A stretch of 64,000 nucleotides of DNA from Cherax quadricarinatus (GCF_038502225.1 NC_091325.1:33875401-33939400), one strand, 5' to 3'; positions 34,301 to 46,987 are shown, numbered from the stretch's first letter. Numbers and translations are program-made. Notes: generated by a model from the letters alone, not told the origin.

Positions 34301-37300
34301 AACATGCGCGCTCTCTAGCATAACATGCGCACTCTCTAACATAACATGCGTGCTCTCTAACATAAGATGCGTGCTCTCTAACATAACATGCGCACTCTCT
34401 AACATAACATGCGTGCTCTCTAACATAACATGCCTTCTCTCTAACATAACATGCGTGCTCTCTAACATAACATGCGTGCTCTCTAACATAACATGCGTGC
34501 TCTCTAGCATAGCATGCTTCCTCTCTAAAATAACATGCGTGCTCTCTAACATAAGATGCGCACTCTCTAGCATAACATGCGTGCTCTCTAGCATAACATG
34601 CGCACTCTCTAACATAACATGCGTGCTCTCTAGCATAACATGCGTGCTCTCTAGCATAACATGCGTGCTCTCTAACATAACATGCGTGCTCTCTAGCATA
34701 ACATGCGTGCTCTCTAACATAACATGCGTGTTCTCTAGCATAACATGCGTGCTCTCTAACATAACATGCGTGCTCTCTAGCATAACATGCGCACTCTCTA
34801 ACATAACATGCGTGCTCTCTAACATAAGATGCGTGCTCTCTAACATAATATGCGCGCTCTCTAACATAGCATGCGTGCTCTCTAACATAACATGCCTTCT
34901 CTCTAACAAAACATGCGTGCTCTCTAACATAAGATGCGTGCTCTCTAACATAACATGCGCATAACATGCGTTCTCTCTTGCATAGCATGCTTGCTCTCTA
35001 ACATAACATGCGTGCTCTCTCTAACATGCGTTCTCTCTAGCATAACATGCATGCTCTCTAATATAACATGCGTTCTCTCTAACATAACATGCGCTCTCTC
35101 TAACATAACATGCGCGCTCTCTAACATAAGGTGCGTGCTCTCTTGCATAACATGCGTGCTCCATGCATGCTCTCTAAAATAACATGCCTGCTCTCTAACA
35201 TAAGATGCGCACTCTCTAACATAACATGCGATCTCTCTAACATAACATGCGAGCTCTCTAACATAACATGCGAGCTCTCTAACATAACATGCGCGCCGTC
35301 TAACATAAGATGCGTGCTCTCTAACATAACATGCGAGCTCTCTAACATAACATGCGAGCTCTCTAACATAACATGCGCGCCTTCTAACATAAGATGCGTG
35401 CTCTCTAGCATAACATGCGCACTCTCTAACATAACATGCGTTCTCTCTAGCATAACATGCGTGCTCTCTAACATAACATGCGTTCTCTCTAACATAACAT
35501 GCGTGCTCTCTAGCATAACATGCACACTCTCTAACATAACATGCGTGCTCTCTAACATAAGATGCGTGCTCTCTAACATAACATGCGCGCTCTCTAGCAT
35601 AGCATGCTTCCTCTCTAAAATAACATGCGTGCTCTCTAACATAAGATGCGCAGTCTCTAACATAACATGCGTTCTCTTTAGCATAGCATGCTTGCTCTCT
35701 AAAATAACATGCGTGCTCTCTAACATAACATGCGTGCCCTCTAGCATAACATGCGTGCTCTCTAGCATAACATGCGTGCACTCTAGCATAACATGCGCGC
35801 TCTCTAGCATAACATGCGTGCTCTCTAGCATAACATGCGTGCTCTCTAACATAAGATGCGTGCTCTCTAACATAAGATGCGAGCTCTCTAACATAACATG
35901 CGTGCTCTCTAACATAAGATGCGTGCTCTCTAACATAACATGCGCGCTCTCTAACATAACATGCGTGCTCTCTAACATAAGATGCGTGCTCTCTAACATA
36001 ACATGCGCACTCTCTAACATAACATGCGTGCTCTCTAGCATAACATGCGTGCTCTCTAACATAACATGCGCGCTCTCTAGCATAACATGCGCACTCTCTA
36101 ACATAACATGCGTGCTCTCTAACATAAGATGCGTGCTCTCTAACATAACATGCGCACTCTCTAACATAACATGCGTGCTCTCTAACATAACATGCGTGCT
36201 CTCTAGCATAACATGCGTGCTCTCTAACATAACATGCGTGCTCTCTAACATAACATGCGTGCTCTCTAGCATAGCATGCTTCCTCTCTAAAATAACATGC
36301 GTGCTCTCTAACATAAGATGCGCACTCTCTAGCATAACATGCGTGCTCTCTAGCATAACATGCGCACTCTCTAACATAACATGCGTGCTCTCTAGCATAA
36401 CATGCGTGCTCTCTAACATAACATGCGTGCTCTCTAGCATAACATGCGTGCTCTCTAACATAACATGCGTGCTCTCTAACATAACATGCGTGCTCTCTAA
36501 CATAAGATGCGTGCTCTCTAACATAACATGCGTGCTCTCTAACATAAGATGCGTGCTCTCTAACATAAGATGCGTGCTCTCTAACATAACATGCGCTCTC
36601 TCTAACATAACATGCGTGCTCTCTAGCATAACATGCGTGCTCTCTAACATAACATGCGTGCTCTCTAGCATAACATGCGCACTCTCTAACATAACATGCG
36701 TGCTCTCTAACATAAGATGCGTGCTCTCTAACATAACATGCGCGCTCTCTAACATAACATGCGTGCTCTCTAACATAACATGCCTTCTCTCTAACAAAAC
36801 ATACGTGCTCTCTAACATAACATGCGTGCTCTCTAACATAACATGCCTTCTCTCTAACAAAACATACGTGCTCTCTAACATAACATGCGTGCTCTCTAAC
36901 ATAACATGCGTGCTCTCTAACATAACATGCGTGCTCTCTAACATAACATGCGTGCTCTCTAGCATAGCATGCTTGCTCTCTAAAATAACATGCGTGCTCT
37001 CTAACATAAGATGCGCACTCTCTAACATAACATGCGTTCTCTCTAGCATAGCATGCTTGCTCTCTAAAATAACATGCGTGCTCTCTAACATAACATGCGT
37101 TCTCTCTAGCATAACATGCGTGCTCTCTAGCATAGCATGCTTGCTCTCTAAAATAACATACGTGCTCTCTAACATAACATGCGTGCCCTCTAGCATAACA
37201 TGCGTGCTCTCTAACATAACATGCGCACTCTCTAACATAACATGCGCGCTCTCTAACGTAAGATGCGTGCTCTCTAGCATAACATGCGCAATCTCTAACA

Positions 37301-40300
37301 TAACATGCGTTCTCTCTAGCATAACATGCGTGCTCTCTAACATAACATGCGTTCTCTCTAACATAACATGCGCTCTCTCTAACATAACATGCGCGCTCTC
37401 TAACATAAGATGCGTGCTCTCTAGCATAACATGCGTGCTCTCTAACATAACATGCGCGCTCTCTAGCATAGCATGCTTGCTCTCTAAAATAACATGCCTG
37501 CTCTCTAACATAAGATGCGCACTCTCTAACATAACATGCGTTCTCTCTAGCATCGCATGCGTGCCCTCTAGCATAACATGCGTCCTCTCTAACATAACAT
37601 GCGTTCTCTCTAGCATAACATGCGCACTCTCTAACATAAAATGCGTGCTCTCTAACATAAGATGCGTGCTCTCTAACATAACATGCGTTCTCTCTAGCAT
37701 AGCATGCTTGCTCTCTAAAATAACATGCGTGCTCTCTAACATAAGATGCGTGCTCTCTAACATAACATGCGTTCTCTCTAACATAAGATGCGTGCTCTCT
37801 AACATAACATGCGTTCTCTCTAGCATAGCATGCGCACTCTCTAGCATAACATGCGTGCTCTCTAACATAACATGCGTGCTCTCTAGCATAACATGCGTGC
37901 TCTCTAACATAACATGCGCGCTCTCTAACATAACATGCGTGCTCTCTAACATAAGATGCGTGCTCTCTAACATAACATGCGTGCTCTCTAGCATAACATG
38001 CGTGCTCTCTAACATAACATGCGCGATCTCTAGCATAACATGCACACTCTCTAACATAACATGCGTGCTCTCTAACATAAGATGCGTGCTCTCTAACTTA
38101 ACATGCGCACTCTCTAACATAACATGCGTTCTCTCTTGCATAGCATGCTTGCTCTCTAAAATAACATGCGTGCTCTCTAACATAAGATGCGTTCTCTCTA
38201 GCATAACATGCGTGCTCTCTAGTATAGCATGCTTGCTCTCTAAAATAACAAGCGTGCTCTCTATCTTAAGATGCGTGCCCTCTAGCATAACATGCGTGCT
38301 CTCTAACATAACATGCGCTCTCTCTAACATAACATGCGCGCTCTCTAACGTAAGATGCGTGCTCTCTAGCATAACATGCGCAATCTCTAACCTAACATGC
38401 GTTCTCTCTAGCATAACAAGCGTGCTCTCTAACATAACATGCGTTCTCTCTAACATAACATGCGCTCTCTCTAATATAACATGCGCGTTCTCTAACATAA
38501 GATGCGTGCTCTCTAACATAACACGCGCGCTCTCTAGCATAGCATCCTTGCTCTCTAAAATAACATGCGTGCTCTCTAACATAAGAATCGCACTCTCTAA
38601 CATAACATGCGCGCCTTCTAACATAAGATGCGTGCTCTCTAGCAAAACATGCGCACTCTCTAACATAACATGCGTTCTCTCTAGCATAACATGCGTGCTC
38701 TCTAACATAACATGCGTTCTCTCTAACATAACATGCGCTCTCTCTAACATAACATGCGCGCTCTCTAACATAAGATGCGTGCTCTCTAGCATAACATGCA
38801 CACTCTCTAACATAAGATGCGTGCTCTCTAACATAACATGCGCGCTCTCTAGCATAGCATGCTTGCTCTGTAAAATAACATGCGTGCTCTCTAACATAAG
38901 ATGCGCAGTCTCTAACATAACATGCGTTCTCTTTAGCATAGCATGCTTGCTCTCTAAAATAACATGCGTGCTCTCTAACATAACATGCGTGCCCTCTAGC
39001 ATAACATGCGTGCTCTCTAGCATAACATGCGTGCACTCTAGCATAACATGCGCGCTCTCTAGCATAACATGCGTGCTCTCTAACATAACATGCGTGCTCT
39101 CTAACATAAGATGCGTGCTCTCTAACATAACATGCGAGCTCTCTAACATAACATGCGTGCTCTATAACATAAGATGCGTGCTCTCTAACATAACATGCGC
39201 GCTCTCTAACATAACATGCGTGCTCTCTAACATAAGATGCGTGCTCTCTAACATAACATGCGCAGTCTCTAACATAACATGCGTGCTCTCTAGCACAATA
39301 TGCGTGCTCTCTAACATAACATGCGCGCTCTCTAGCATAACATGCGCACTCTCTAACATAACATGCGTGCTCTCTAACATAAGATGCGTGCTCTCTAACA
39401 TAACATGCGCACTCTCTAACATAACATGCGTGCTCTCTAACATAACATGCGTGCTCTCTAGCATAGCATGCTTGCTCTCTAAAATAACATGCGTGCTCTC
39501 TAACATAAGATGCGCACTCTCTAGCATAACATGCGTGCTCTCTAGCATAACATGCGCACTCTCTAACATAACATGCGTGCTCTCTAGCATAACATGCGTG
39601 CTCTCTAACATAACATGCGTGCTCTCTAGCATAACATGCGTGCTCTCTAACATAACATGCGTGTTCTCTAGTATAAAATGCGTGCTCTCTAACATAACAT
39701 GCGTGCTCTCTAGCATAACATGCGCACTCTCTAACATAACATGCGTGCTCTCTAACATAAGATGCGTGCTGTCTAATATAATATGCGCGCTCTCTAACAT
39801 AGCATGCGTGCTCTCTAACATAACATGCCTTCTCTCTAACATAACATGCGTGCTCTCTAACATAACATGCGTGCTCTCTAACATAACATGCGTGCTCTCT
39901 AGCATAGCATGCTTGCTCTCTAAAATAACATGCGTGCTCTCTAACATAAGTTGCGCACGCTCTAACATAATATGCGTTCTCTCTAGCATAGCATGCTTGC
40001 TCTCTAAAATAACATGCGTGCTCTCTAACATAACATGCGTTCGCTCTAGCATAACATGCGTGCTCTCTAGCATAGCATGCTTGCTCTCTAAAATAACATT
40101 AGTGCTCTCTAACATAGCATGCGTGCCCTCTAGCATAACATGCGTGCAATCTAACATAACATGCGCACTCTCTAACATAACATGCGCCCTCTCTAACGTA
40201 AGATGCGTGCTCTCTAGCATAACATGCGCACTCTCTAACATAACATGCGTTCTCTCTAGCATAACATGCGTGCTCTCTAACATAACATGCGTTCTCTCTA

Positions 40301-43216
40301 ACATAACATGCGCGCTCTCTTACATAACATGCGTTCTCTCTAACATAACATTCGCGCTCTCTAGCATAACATGCGCGCTCTCTAACATAACATGCGTTCT
40401 CTCTAGCATAACATGCGTGCTCTCTAACATAACATGCGTTCTCTCTAACATAACATGCGCGCTCTCTAGCATAACATGCGTGCTCTCTAACATAACATGC
40501 GTTCTCTCTAGCATAACATGCGTGCTCTCTAACATAACATGCGTGCTCTCTAGCATAACATGCGTGCTCTTTAACATAACATGCGTTCTCTCTAGCATAA
40601 CATGCGCACTCTCTGGCATAACATGCGTGCTCTCTAACATAAAATGCGTTCTCTCTAGCATAACATGCGTTCTCTCTAACATAACATGCGCGCTCTCTAG
40701 CATAACATGCGTTCTCTCTAGCGTAACATGCGCTCTCTCTGGCATAAAATGCGTGCTCTCCAACATAACATGTGCTCTCTAGCATAACATGCGTGCTCTC
40801 TAACATAACATGCGTGCTCTCTAACATAACATGCGCACTCTCTAACAACATGCGCGCTCTCTAACATTACATTCGCGCTCTCTAGCATAATATGCGCACT
40901 CTCTAACATTACATGCGCGCTCTCTAACATAACATGCGCACTCTCTACCATAACATGCGCACACTCAAACATAAGCTCTCTCTAGCATAACATGCGCGCT
41001 CTCTAACATAACATGCGCACTCTCTAACATAACATAAGCTCTCTCTAACATAACATGCGCACTCTCTAACATAACATGCGCACTCTCTAACATAACATGC
41101 GCACTCTCTAACATAACATGCGCACTCTCAAACATAACATAAGCTCTCTCTAACATAACATGCGCGCTCTCTAACATAAGATGCGTGCTCTCTAGCATAA
41201 CATGCGCTCTCTAGCATAACATGCGTGCTCTCTAGCATAGCATGCGCACTCTCTAACATAACATGCGCGCTCTCTAACATAACATGCGTGCTCTCTATCA
41301 TAAGATGCGTGCTCTCTAACATAATATGCGCTATGTAACATAACATGCGTGTTCTCTAACATAAAATGCGTGCTCTCTAACATAACATGCGTGCTCTCTA
41401 ACATAACATGCGTGCTCTCTAACATAACATGCGTGCTCTCTAACATAACATGCGCGCTCTCTTACATAATATGCGCGCTCTCTAGCATAACATGCGTGCT
41501 CTCTAACATAAGATGCGTGCTCTCTAACATAACATGCGTGCTCTCTAAGACAACATGCGTGCTCTCTAACATAACATGCGCTCACTAGGATAACATGCGT
41601 GCTATCTAACATAAGATGCGTGCTCTCTAACATAACATGCGCGCTCTCTAACATAAGATGCGTGCTCTCTAACATAACATGCGTGGTCTCTAGCAAAACA
41701 TGCGTGCTCTCTAACATAAGATGCATGCTCTCTAGCATAACATGCGTGCTCTCTAACATAACATGCGTGCTCTCTAACATAACATGCGCACTCTCTAACA
41801 TAACATGTGCACTCTCTAACATAACATGCGCACTCTCTAACATAACATGCGCACTCTCTAACATCACATGCGCACTCTCTAACATAACATGAGCACTCTC
41901 TAACATAACATGCGCACTCTCTAACATCACATGCGCGCTCTCTAACATAACATGCGCGCTCTCCAACATAACATGCGAACTCTCTAACATAACATGCGCA
42001 CTCTCTAACGTAACGTGCGCACTCTCTGTCATAACATGCGTGCTCTCTAACATAAAATGCGTTCTCTTTAGCATAACATGCGTTCTCTCTAACATAACAT
42101 GCGTGCTCTCTAACATAACATGCGCACTCTCTAAAATAACATGCGTTCTCTCTAGCATAACATGCGCACTCTCTGGCATAAAATGCGTGCTCTCTAACAT
42201 AACATGCGCTCTCTAGCATAACATGCGTGCTCTCTAGCATAATATGCGCACTCTCTAGCATAACATGCGTGCTCTCTAACATAACATGCGTGCTCTCTAA
42301 CATAACATGCCCACTCTCTTGCATAACATGCGTGCTCTCTAACATAAAATGCCTTTCTCTCTAGAATAACATGCGCGTTCTGTAACATAACATGCGTGCT
42401 CTCTAACATAACATGCGCACTCTCTGGCATAACATGCGTGCTCTCTAACATAAAATGCGTTCTCTCTAGCATATCATGCGAACTCTTTAACATAACATGC
42501 GCACTCTCTAACATAACATGCACACTCTCTAACATAACATGCGCACTCTCTAACATAACATGCGTGCTCTCTAACATAACATGCGTGCTCTCTAACATAA
42601 CATGCGCACTCTCTAACATAACATGCACACTCTCTAACATAACATGCGCACTCTCTAACATAACATGCGCGCTCTCTAACATAACATGCGTGCTCTCTAA
42701 CATAACATGCGCACTCTCTAACATAACATGCGCGCTCTCTAACATAACATGCGCACTCTCTAACATAACATGCACACTCTCTAACATAACATGCGCACTC
42801 TCTAACATAACATGCACACTCTCTAACATAACATGCGCACTCTCTAACATAACATGCGCGCTCTCTAACATAACATGCGCACTCTCTAACATAACATGCG
42901 TGCTCTCTAACATAACATGCGCACTCTCTAACATAACATGCGCGCTCTCTAACATAACATGCGCACTCTCTAACATAACATGCGTGCTCTCTAACATAAC
43001 ATGCGCACTCTCTAACATAACATGCGTGCTCTCTAACATAACATGCGCACTCTCTAACATAACATGCACACTCTCTAACATAACATGCGCACTCTCTAAC
43101 ATAACATGCACACTCTCTAACATAACATGCGCACTCTCTAACATAACATGCGCGCTCTCTAACATAACATGCGTGCTCTCTAACATAACATGCGTGCTCT
43201 CTAACATAACATGCGC
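16366..43216. repeat. Satellite array, 21-bp period domain, part 2 (about 1,280 units)
   Basis: Continuous 21-bp units with the consensus core GCTCTCTA and linker ACATAACATGCG. Frequent variants are AAGATGCG, AGCATAAC, TTCTCTC and the pair GCATAGCATGCTTGC / CTAAAATAACATG. Markers with a GCGCCTTCTAAC unit occur at 31065, 33636, 35377 and 38611. A roughly 2-kb block (about 17.6-19.5 kb) reappears at about 40.2-42.2 kb. Units near the gap (42.49-43.21 kb) are almost identical. The array is cut by an assembly gap, so true length is unknown. Frames of over 1,000 codons exist on both strands but are periodicity artefacts. Confidence 0.97.
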
Positions 43217-43316
43217 NNNNNNNNNNNNNNNNNNNNNNNNNNNNNNNNNNNNNNNNNNNNNNNNNNNNNNNNNNNNNNNNNNNNNNNNNNNNNNNNNNNN
43301 NNNNNNNNNNNNNNNN
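43217..43316. other. Assembly gap (100 N)
   Basis: Exactly 100 N, a conventional placeholder for a gap of unknown size. It lies between satellite and the truncated hAT gene, so both the satellite edge and the hAT 3' end are unresolved. Confidence 0.99.
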
Positions 43317-45378
43317 CTCTCAATTCTGCATCTGGCATAGTAGTAATTTTGAACAGAATTCCAAACTTGTCACTGAGATTCTAGTAGTTTTTTTTTCTTT
43401 TCACCAATTCTGTAATCAGTGAATCCAGAATGACAAAGTATGTAGCTGTCTTACATTTCTGCCTTGGTAGCAACACAGTTTCATTGTCTGGCTCTTCAAA
43501 ATTGCGTTTCCTCTTCCTTGACCGCTGATGATCAGCCCGGTAACTGTAGTCTTTCACCAGCAGTTTAGCTTTCTCTTCAAACATTTCAAAAGCTTCATCA
43601 TTGCGAAGTGAGCTTACAAATTCCACTAAGCCTGCATAGAGGTTAGCACAAGTAGCCATTTCAATTTCAATTTTCTGAAGTGTCTTGTTCGTGGCATTTA
43701 ACCGTTCCAGTATACAGTCCCAAAGCACACAGAGTAAGGCCAATTCAAAATCTTCCAATTTTGATGCTAAGCTGGCTGCTTCGCTTCTTGTAGTTGCTGT
43801 CTGGTCTTCATCCTCTGCTATTTGGATCAAAGCAGAACGTATTTCAGCAAAGCTGCCTTTCAAAGCATGTGTTGCATCATGCTGCGCTGACCACCTTGTT
43901 GTTGATAATGATTTGATGACATCTCCATGAATGGTTGACTTGAGTATACTCCACCGATGCGTTGAAGCAGAGAAAAAATTAAAGAGTGCTTGTAAAAGTC
44001 CAAAAAATGAAACTGCAGCGACACAACACTCCGCAGCACATGACCCAACAAGATTAAGAGAATGTGTTGAGCAGGGCACATATTCAGCAAGTGGGTTGAT
44101 TTGCTTGATACGGGCTTGCAATCCATTATATTTACCCGACATGTTACTTGCATTGTCGTAGCTCTGGCCACGGCAATCCATAATAGAGAGATCATGTTCA
44201 AGCAGAGTATCCAGTACTACATTCATCATTGTTTCTTCATCATGGCCTGAAAGAGGAATTAATTTTATAAAGCGCTCTACAGGCTTACCACTGGAGTCGA
44301 CAAAGCGAACAATGAATGTCAGTTGATCTGTATGTGAAATGTCTGGTGTTGAATTTACACTTATTGCAAAGTATTTTGCAGTTTTCACAGCTGCTATGAT
44401 GCTATTGAGGACCTTCTTAGTCATCAGTTCAATAAATTCATTGCATATAGTAGATGACATGTAAGATACAGTGCCTCTTCCTGCATTCCCAAGGCGTGAC
44501 ACATGATTTGCTAAGAATGGATCGAATTGTGCTAACAGTTCTATGATCCTTAGTAAATTGCCATTGTTTTCCGAACCAAAAACCTCATTTTCTCCACGGA
44601 AAGCAAGTCCTCTTAGAGCTAAGAATTTTACAACAGCAACAACTCTTTCTAGAACTTTTCTCCAATAAGTGCGCTCTTTTTCAGTTTGATTTTCCAAATG
44701 AGAATCCAATAAGCCTTTTTTCTGTGCACGAAATACACTGGCTAAAATGCAGCTCCTGTGAGTGGTGCTGTTTTCATGTTCCTCGAAACGCTTGGAATTT
44801 TTCCAGTCATTGAACCCCTGTGCGAAGGTATTTTCTTTGGTAGAAAATAGCTTGCATGCTGAACAGTACACTTTTCCTGAGCTTTCAGAGTATACCATCC
44901 ATGATCTTTTCACAGTTTCTGAATTTGCAAGCTTCCTATAAAACATAGATGACTTTAAACAACGACGACTTCCATCACCATAAATCCTTGCCGATTTCCT
45001 AAAGTCAATGTTCAGAGTTTGACTGAAGTTTTCTGCAATGAAAGCATTACGTAGAGAATCTGGGATTACATTTGGCCATGAGGAAGGATATTTTAAGACA
45101 AATCCTGTGGATGAAATGTCCGTTGAGACATTGAGAGGAGACACAAAAGAAGTAGATGCTGGCTGAGAAATAATGGAGGGAGGGCTTCCTGTATGATCTG
45201 ACGTATCTGCAGATTCAACTGTACTGGTAACATCAGAAACTGTTTTCGTGAGCATGTCTGTGATCTTTCTGCAGCTTCCTACATCTTTCTTTTTCTGTTC
45301 TTCTTCTTGAATTTTCTTCTTTCTTTTCTGTGACCCACTCGCATAAGAACGTCCAACATCACGTTCACGAGATGCCAT
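43317..45378 (-). pseudogene. hAT transposase, ZMYM1/DUF4371-like, interrupted
   Basis: ATG at 45378; 665 codons to a TAG at 43381-43383. A basic N-terminus (KRKKK at 18-22) is followed by a TTF/BED-like zinc finger (C172, C175, H201, H207 in YCSACKLF...FEEH...H), a DUF4371/RNase H-like region (about 240-480) with SVNSTPDISHTDQLTF and CRGQSYDNASNMSGKYNGLQ, and a long helical insert. Immediately after the TAG the same frame continues as NLSDKFGILFKITTMPDAEL into the gap, so the stop is premature and the C-terminal dimerisation domain is missing. Where relatives (as I recall) have Asp in S-V-D-S-T, this copy has Asn342, a possible loss of the first catalytic acid. Cut-and-paste activity is family knowledge; this copy looks dead. 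Confidence 0.88.
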
Positions 45379-46543
45379 AATGAGGATGTATCACTGTCTG
45401 TAATCATGCAAATACAAATTTTTCATTATCAATTATCATTATTTTTTTAATTATTATTAATTTTTTTCTGTCAATTAGGGGGATATGGCCCTTGTAGCCC
45501 CCTTTCCTCTGGCTGCGCATCTAAAAATTCAAAACGTTACCAGAAAGGAGTCATATACAGAGCTTTTTCCATAGATTAGGTTAGTGATTTGGGCTACGAA
45601 TATTTTACTAATTCATCCTCCTTGATCTCCAATTTACTTAAACAGAAATCATACCGAGTCCAAGAACAATGCACAATGGTATTTATATTACCATTTTCAT
45701 AACTAAACTAATCATTATGTTTTGCATGATATATGGCCTACCACCATAGATAAGGACATGAGAATTAAAGAATGCAGGGACAATTTTCAGTTTCACCCAA
45801 CCAACGATTTTCTGATGTGGCTTATGTGTTTCTGGGGAAATATGTAGTAAATTAATTGATGTTCTACATCACTTCCGTCGCAACTTGAAAACTAAGCATT
45901 TGCGACGGAAGTGATGTAGAACATCAATCAATTGAGATCTGTTATTGAAATGATAAAGACTTAAAGACAGGACAAAGTGCTTTTAAAACCTACAAACGGA
46001 AGTCAGTTTGCGTTTTTAGGTTTTTCTTTATAGAATTTTTACCAAAAATGCGTCTTTACTGGTCCATGCGTCTTTACTGGTCAAGTAACCCTATCAGGTA
46101 CCTCCCTTAACATTTAGAGGCGAAAACAAACATTTATCCATACACATCAATGTCTATCAACAACACTTCAGCTACTTTGTCACAGTACAAGTCTAGATAA
46201 CGTGTAATTACTACAGAAAATTGAGGAGGAATCTCCCATACTCACCCATTAGCGGGAAAACACAGCTGTTCTGATGTAAACAAAGGTGTGTTGAGTGTTG
46301 CCATCTATGGTTAGGTTTATTTATTTTTATTTTATTTTATTTCATTATTTATTTTTGTTTTGATTAATTTTTAAAAATCAATTTTACTCTCCAAACACTT
46401 GAACTTTTTAGGTAGGGACCCCTTTGCACTTGCACCATGTGCGCAGTCTTGGATGAGCCCCTGAACCCCTTGGACCGTGGGGCCCCCAAATGCACGGGGC
46501 CCTAGGCAAATGCCTCGTTTGCCTATGCGGTAATCCGGCCCTG
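45379..46543 (-). mobile_element. hAT element 5' region and terminal inverted repeat
   Basis: Non-coding 5' part of the hAT element. On the minus strand the element begins CAGGGCCGGATTACC at 46543, followed by a GGGCCCC-rich subterminal stretch (46430-46540), typical of hAT ends of this group. The 8 bp outside (46544-46551) would be the target duplication; its partner lies beyond the gap. Inside are a 29-bp perfect inverted repeat (45855-45928) and an 18-bp direct repeat GCGTCTTTACTGGTC at about 46050 and 46068. AT-rich otherwise. Confidence 0.7.
45855..45928. repeat. Perfect 29-bp inverted repeat with 16-nt spacer
   Basis: Left arm 45855-45883, right arm 45900-45928, complementary over all 29 positions, loop CTTGAAAACTAAGCAT. 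It would form a very stable hairpin in DNA or RNA. It lies about 480 bp upstream of the hAT start codon. Could be a fold-back insertion, a transposase-binding palindrome or a small hairpin RNA source; the sequence does not decide. Confidence 0.9.
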
Positions 46544-46551
46544 CCGGTGCC

Positions 46552-46883
<332 letters not shown>

Positions 46884-46944
46884 AAGATCACAGTAAACAG
46901 GTGATTTCAGAATATGCAAAAAAACACTGTGCAAGAATAAAGAA

Positions 46945-46987
46945 ATTCCAACCGCTTTCGTGACTACTCACATTATTATCAAGGAAC
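46945..46987 (-). ncRNA. Hammerhead-like motif of the PLE, U3-A8 type
   Basis: Minus strand. Stem I GTTCC (46983-46987) pairs with GGAAT (46945-46949, one G-U). The core TTGATAA (46976-46982) again has U3 and A8. Stem II GTGA/TCAC closes loop GTAG. GAAA lies at 46956-46959; helix III is a near-palindrome AGCGGT; the cleavage triplet is GTT. Four unpaired bases (TAAT) sit between A9 and stem II, probably including a 3-nt slippage duplication. Confidence 0.65.

Noticed and set aside
11071..43207. Very large ORFs (up to about 1,880 codons) in the satellite as protein-coding genes
   Set aside because: They follow from a stop-free 21-bp period, are open simultaneously in three frames on both strands, and the variable bases change amino acids freely. 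They end wherever a unit has an odd length.
6798..43216. CRISPR array
   Set aside because: No unique spacers; the units are directly contiguous and the genome is eukaryotic.
6798..43216. Telomeric repeat
   Set aside because: The unit is unrelated to the arthropod TTAGG repeat.
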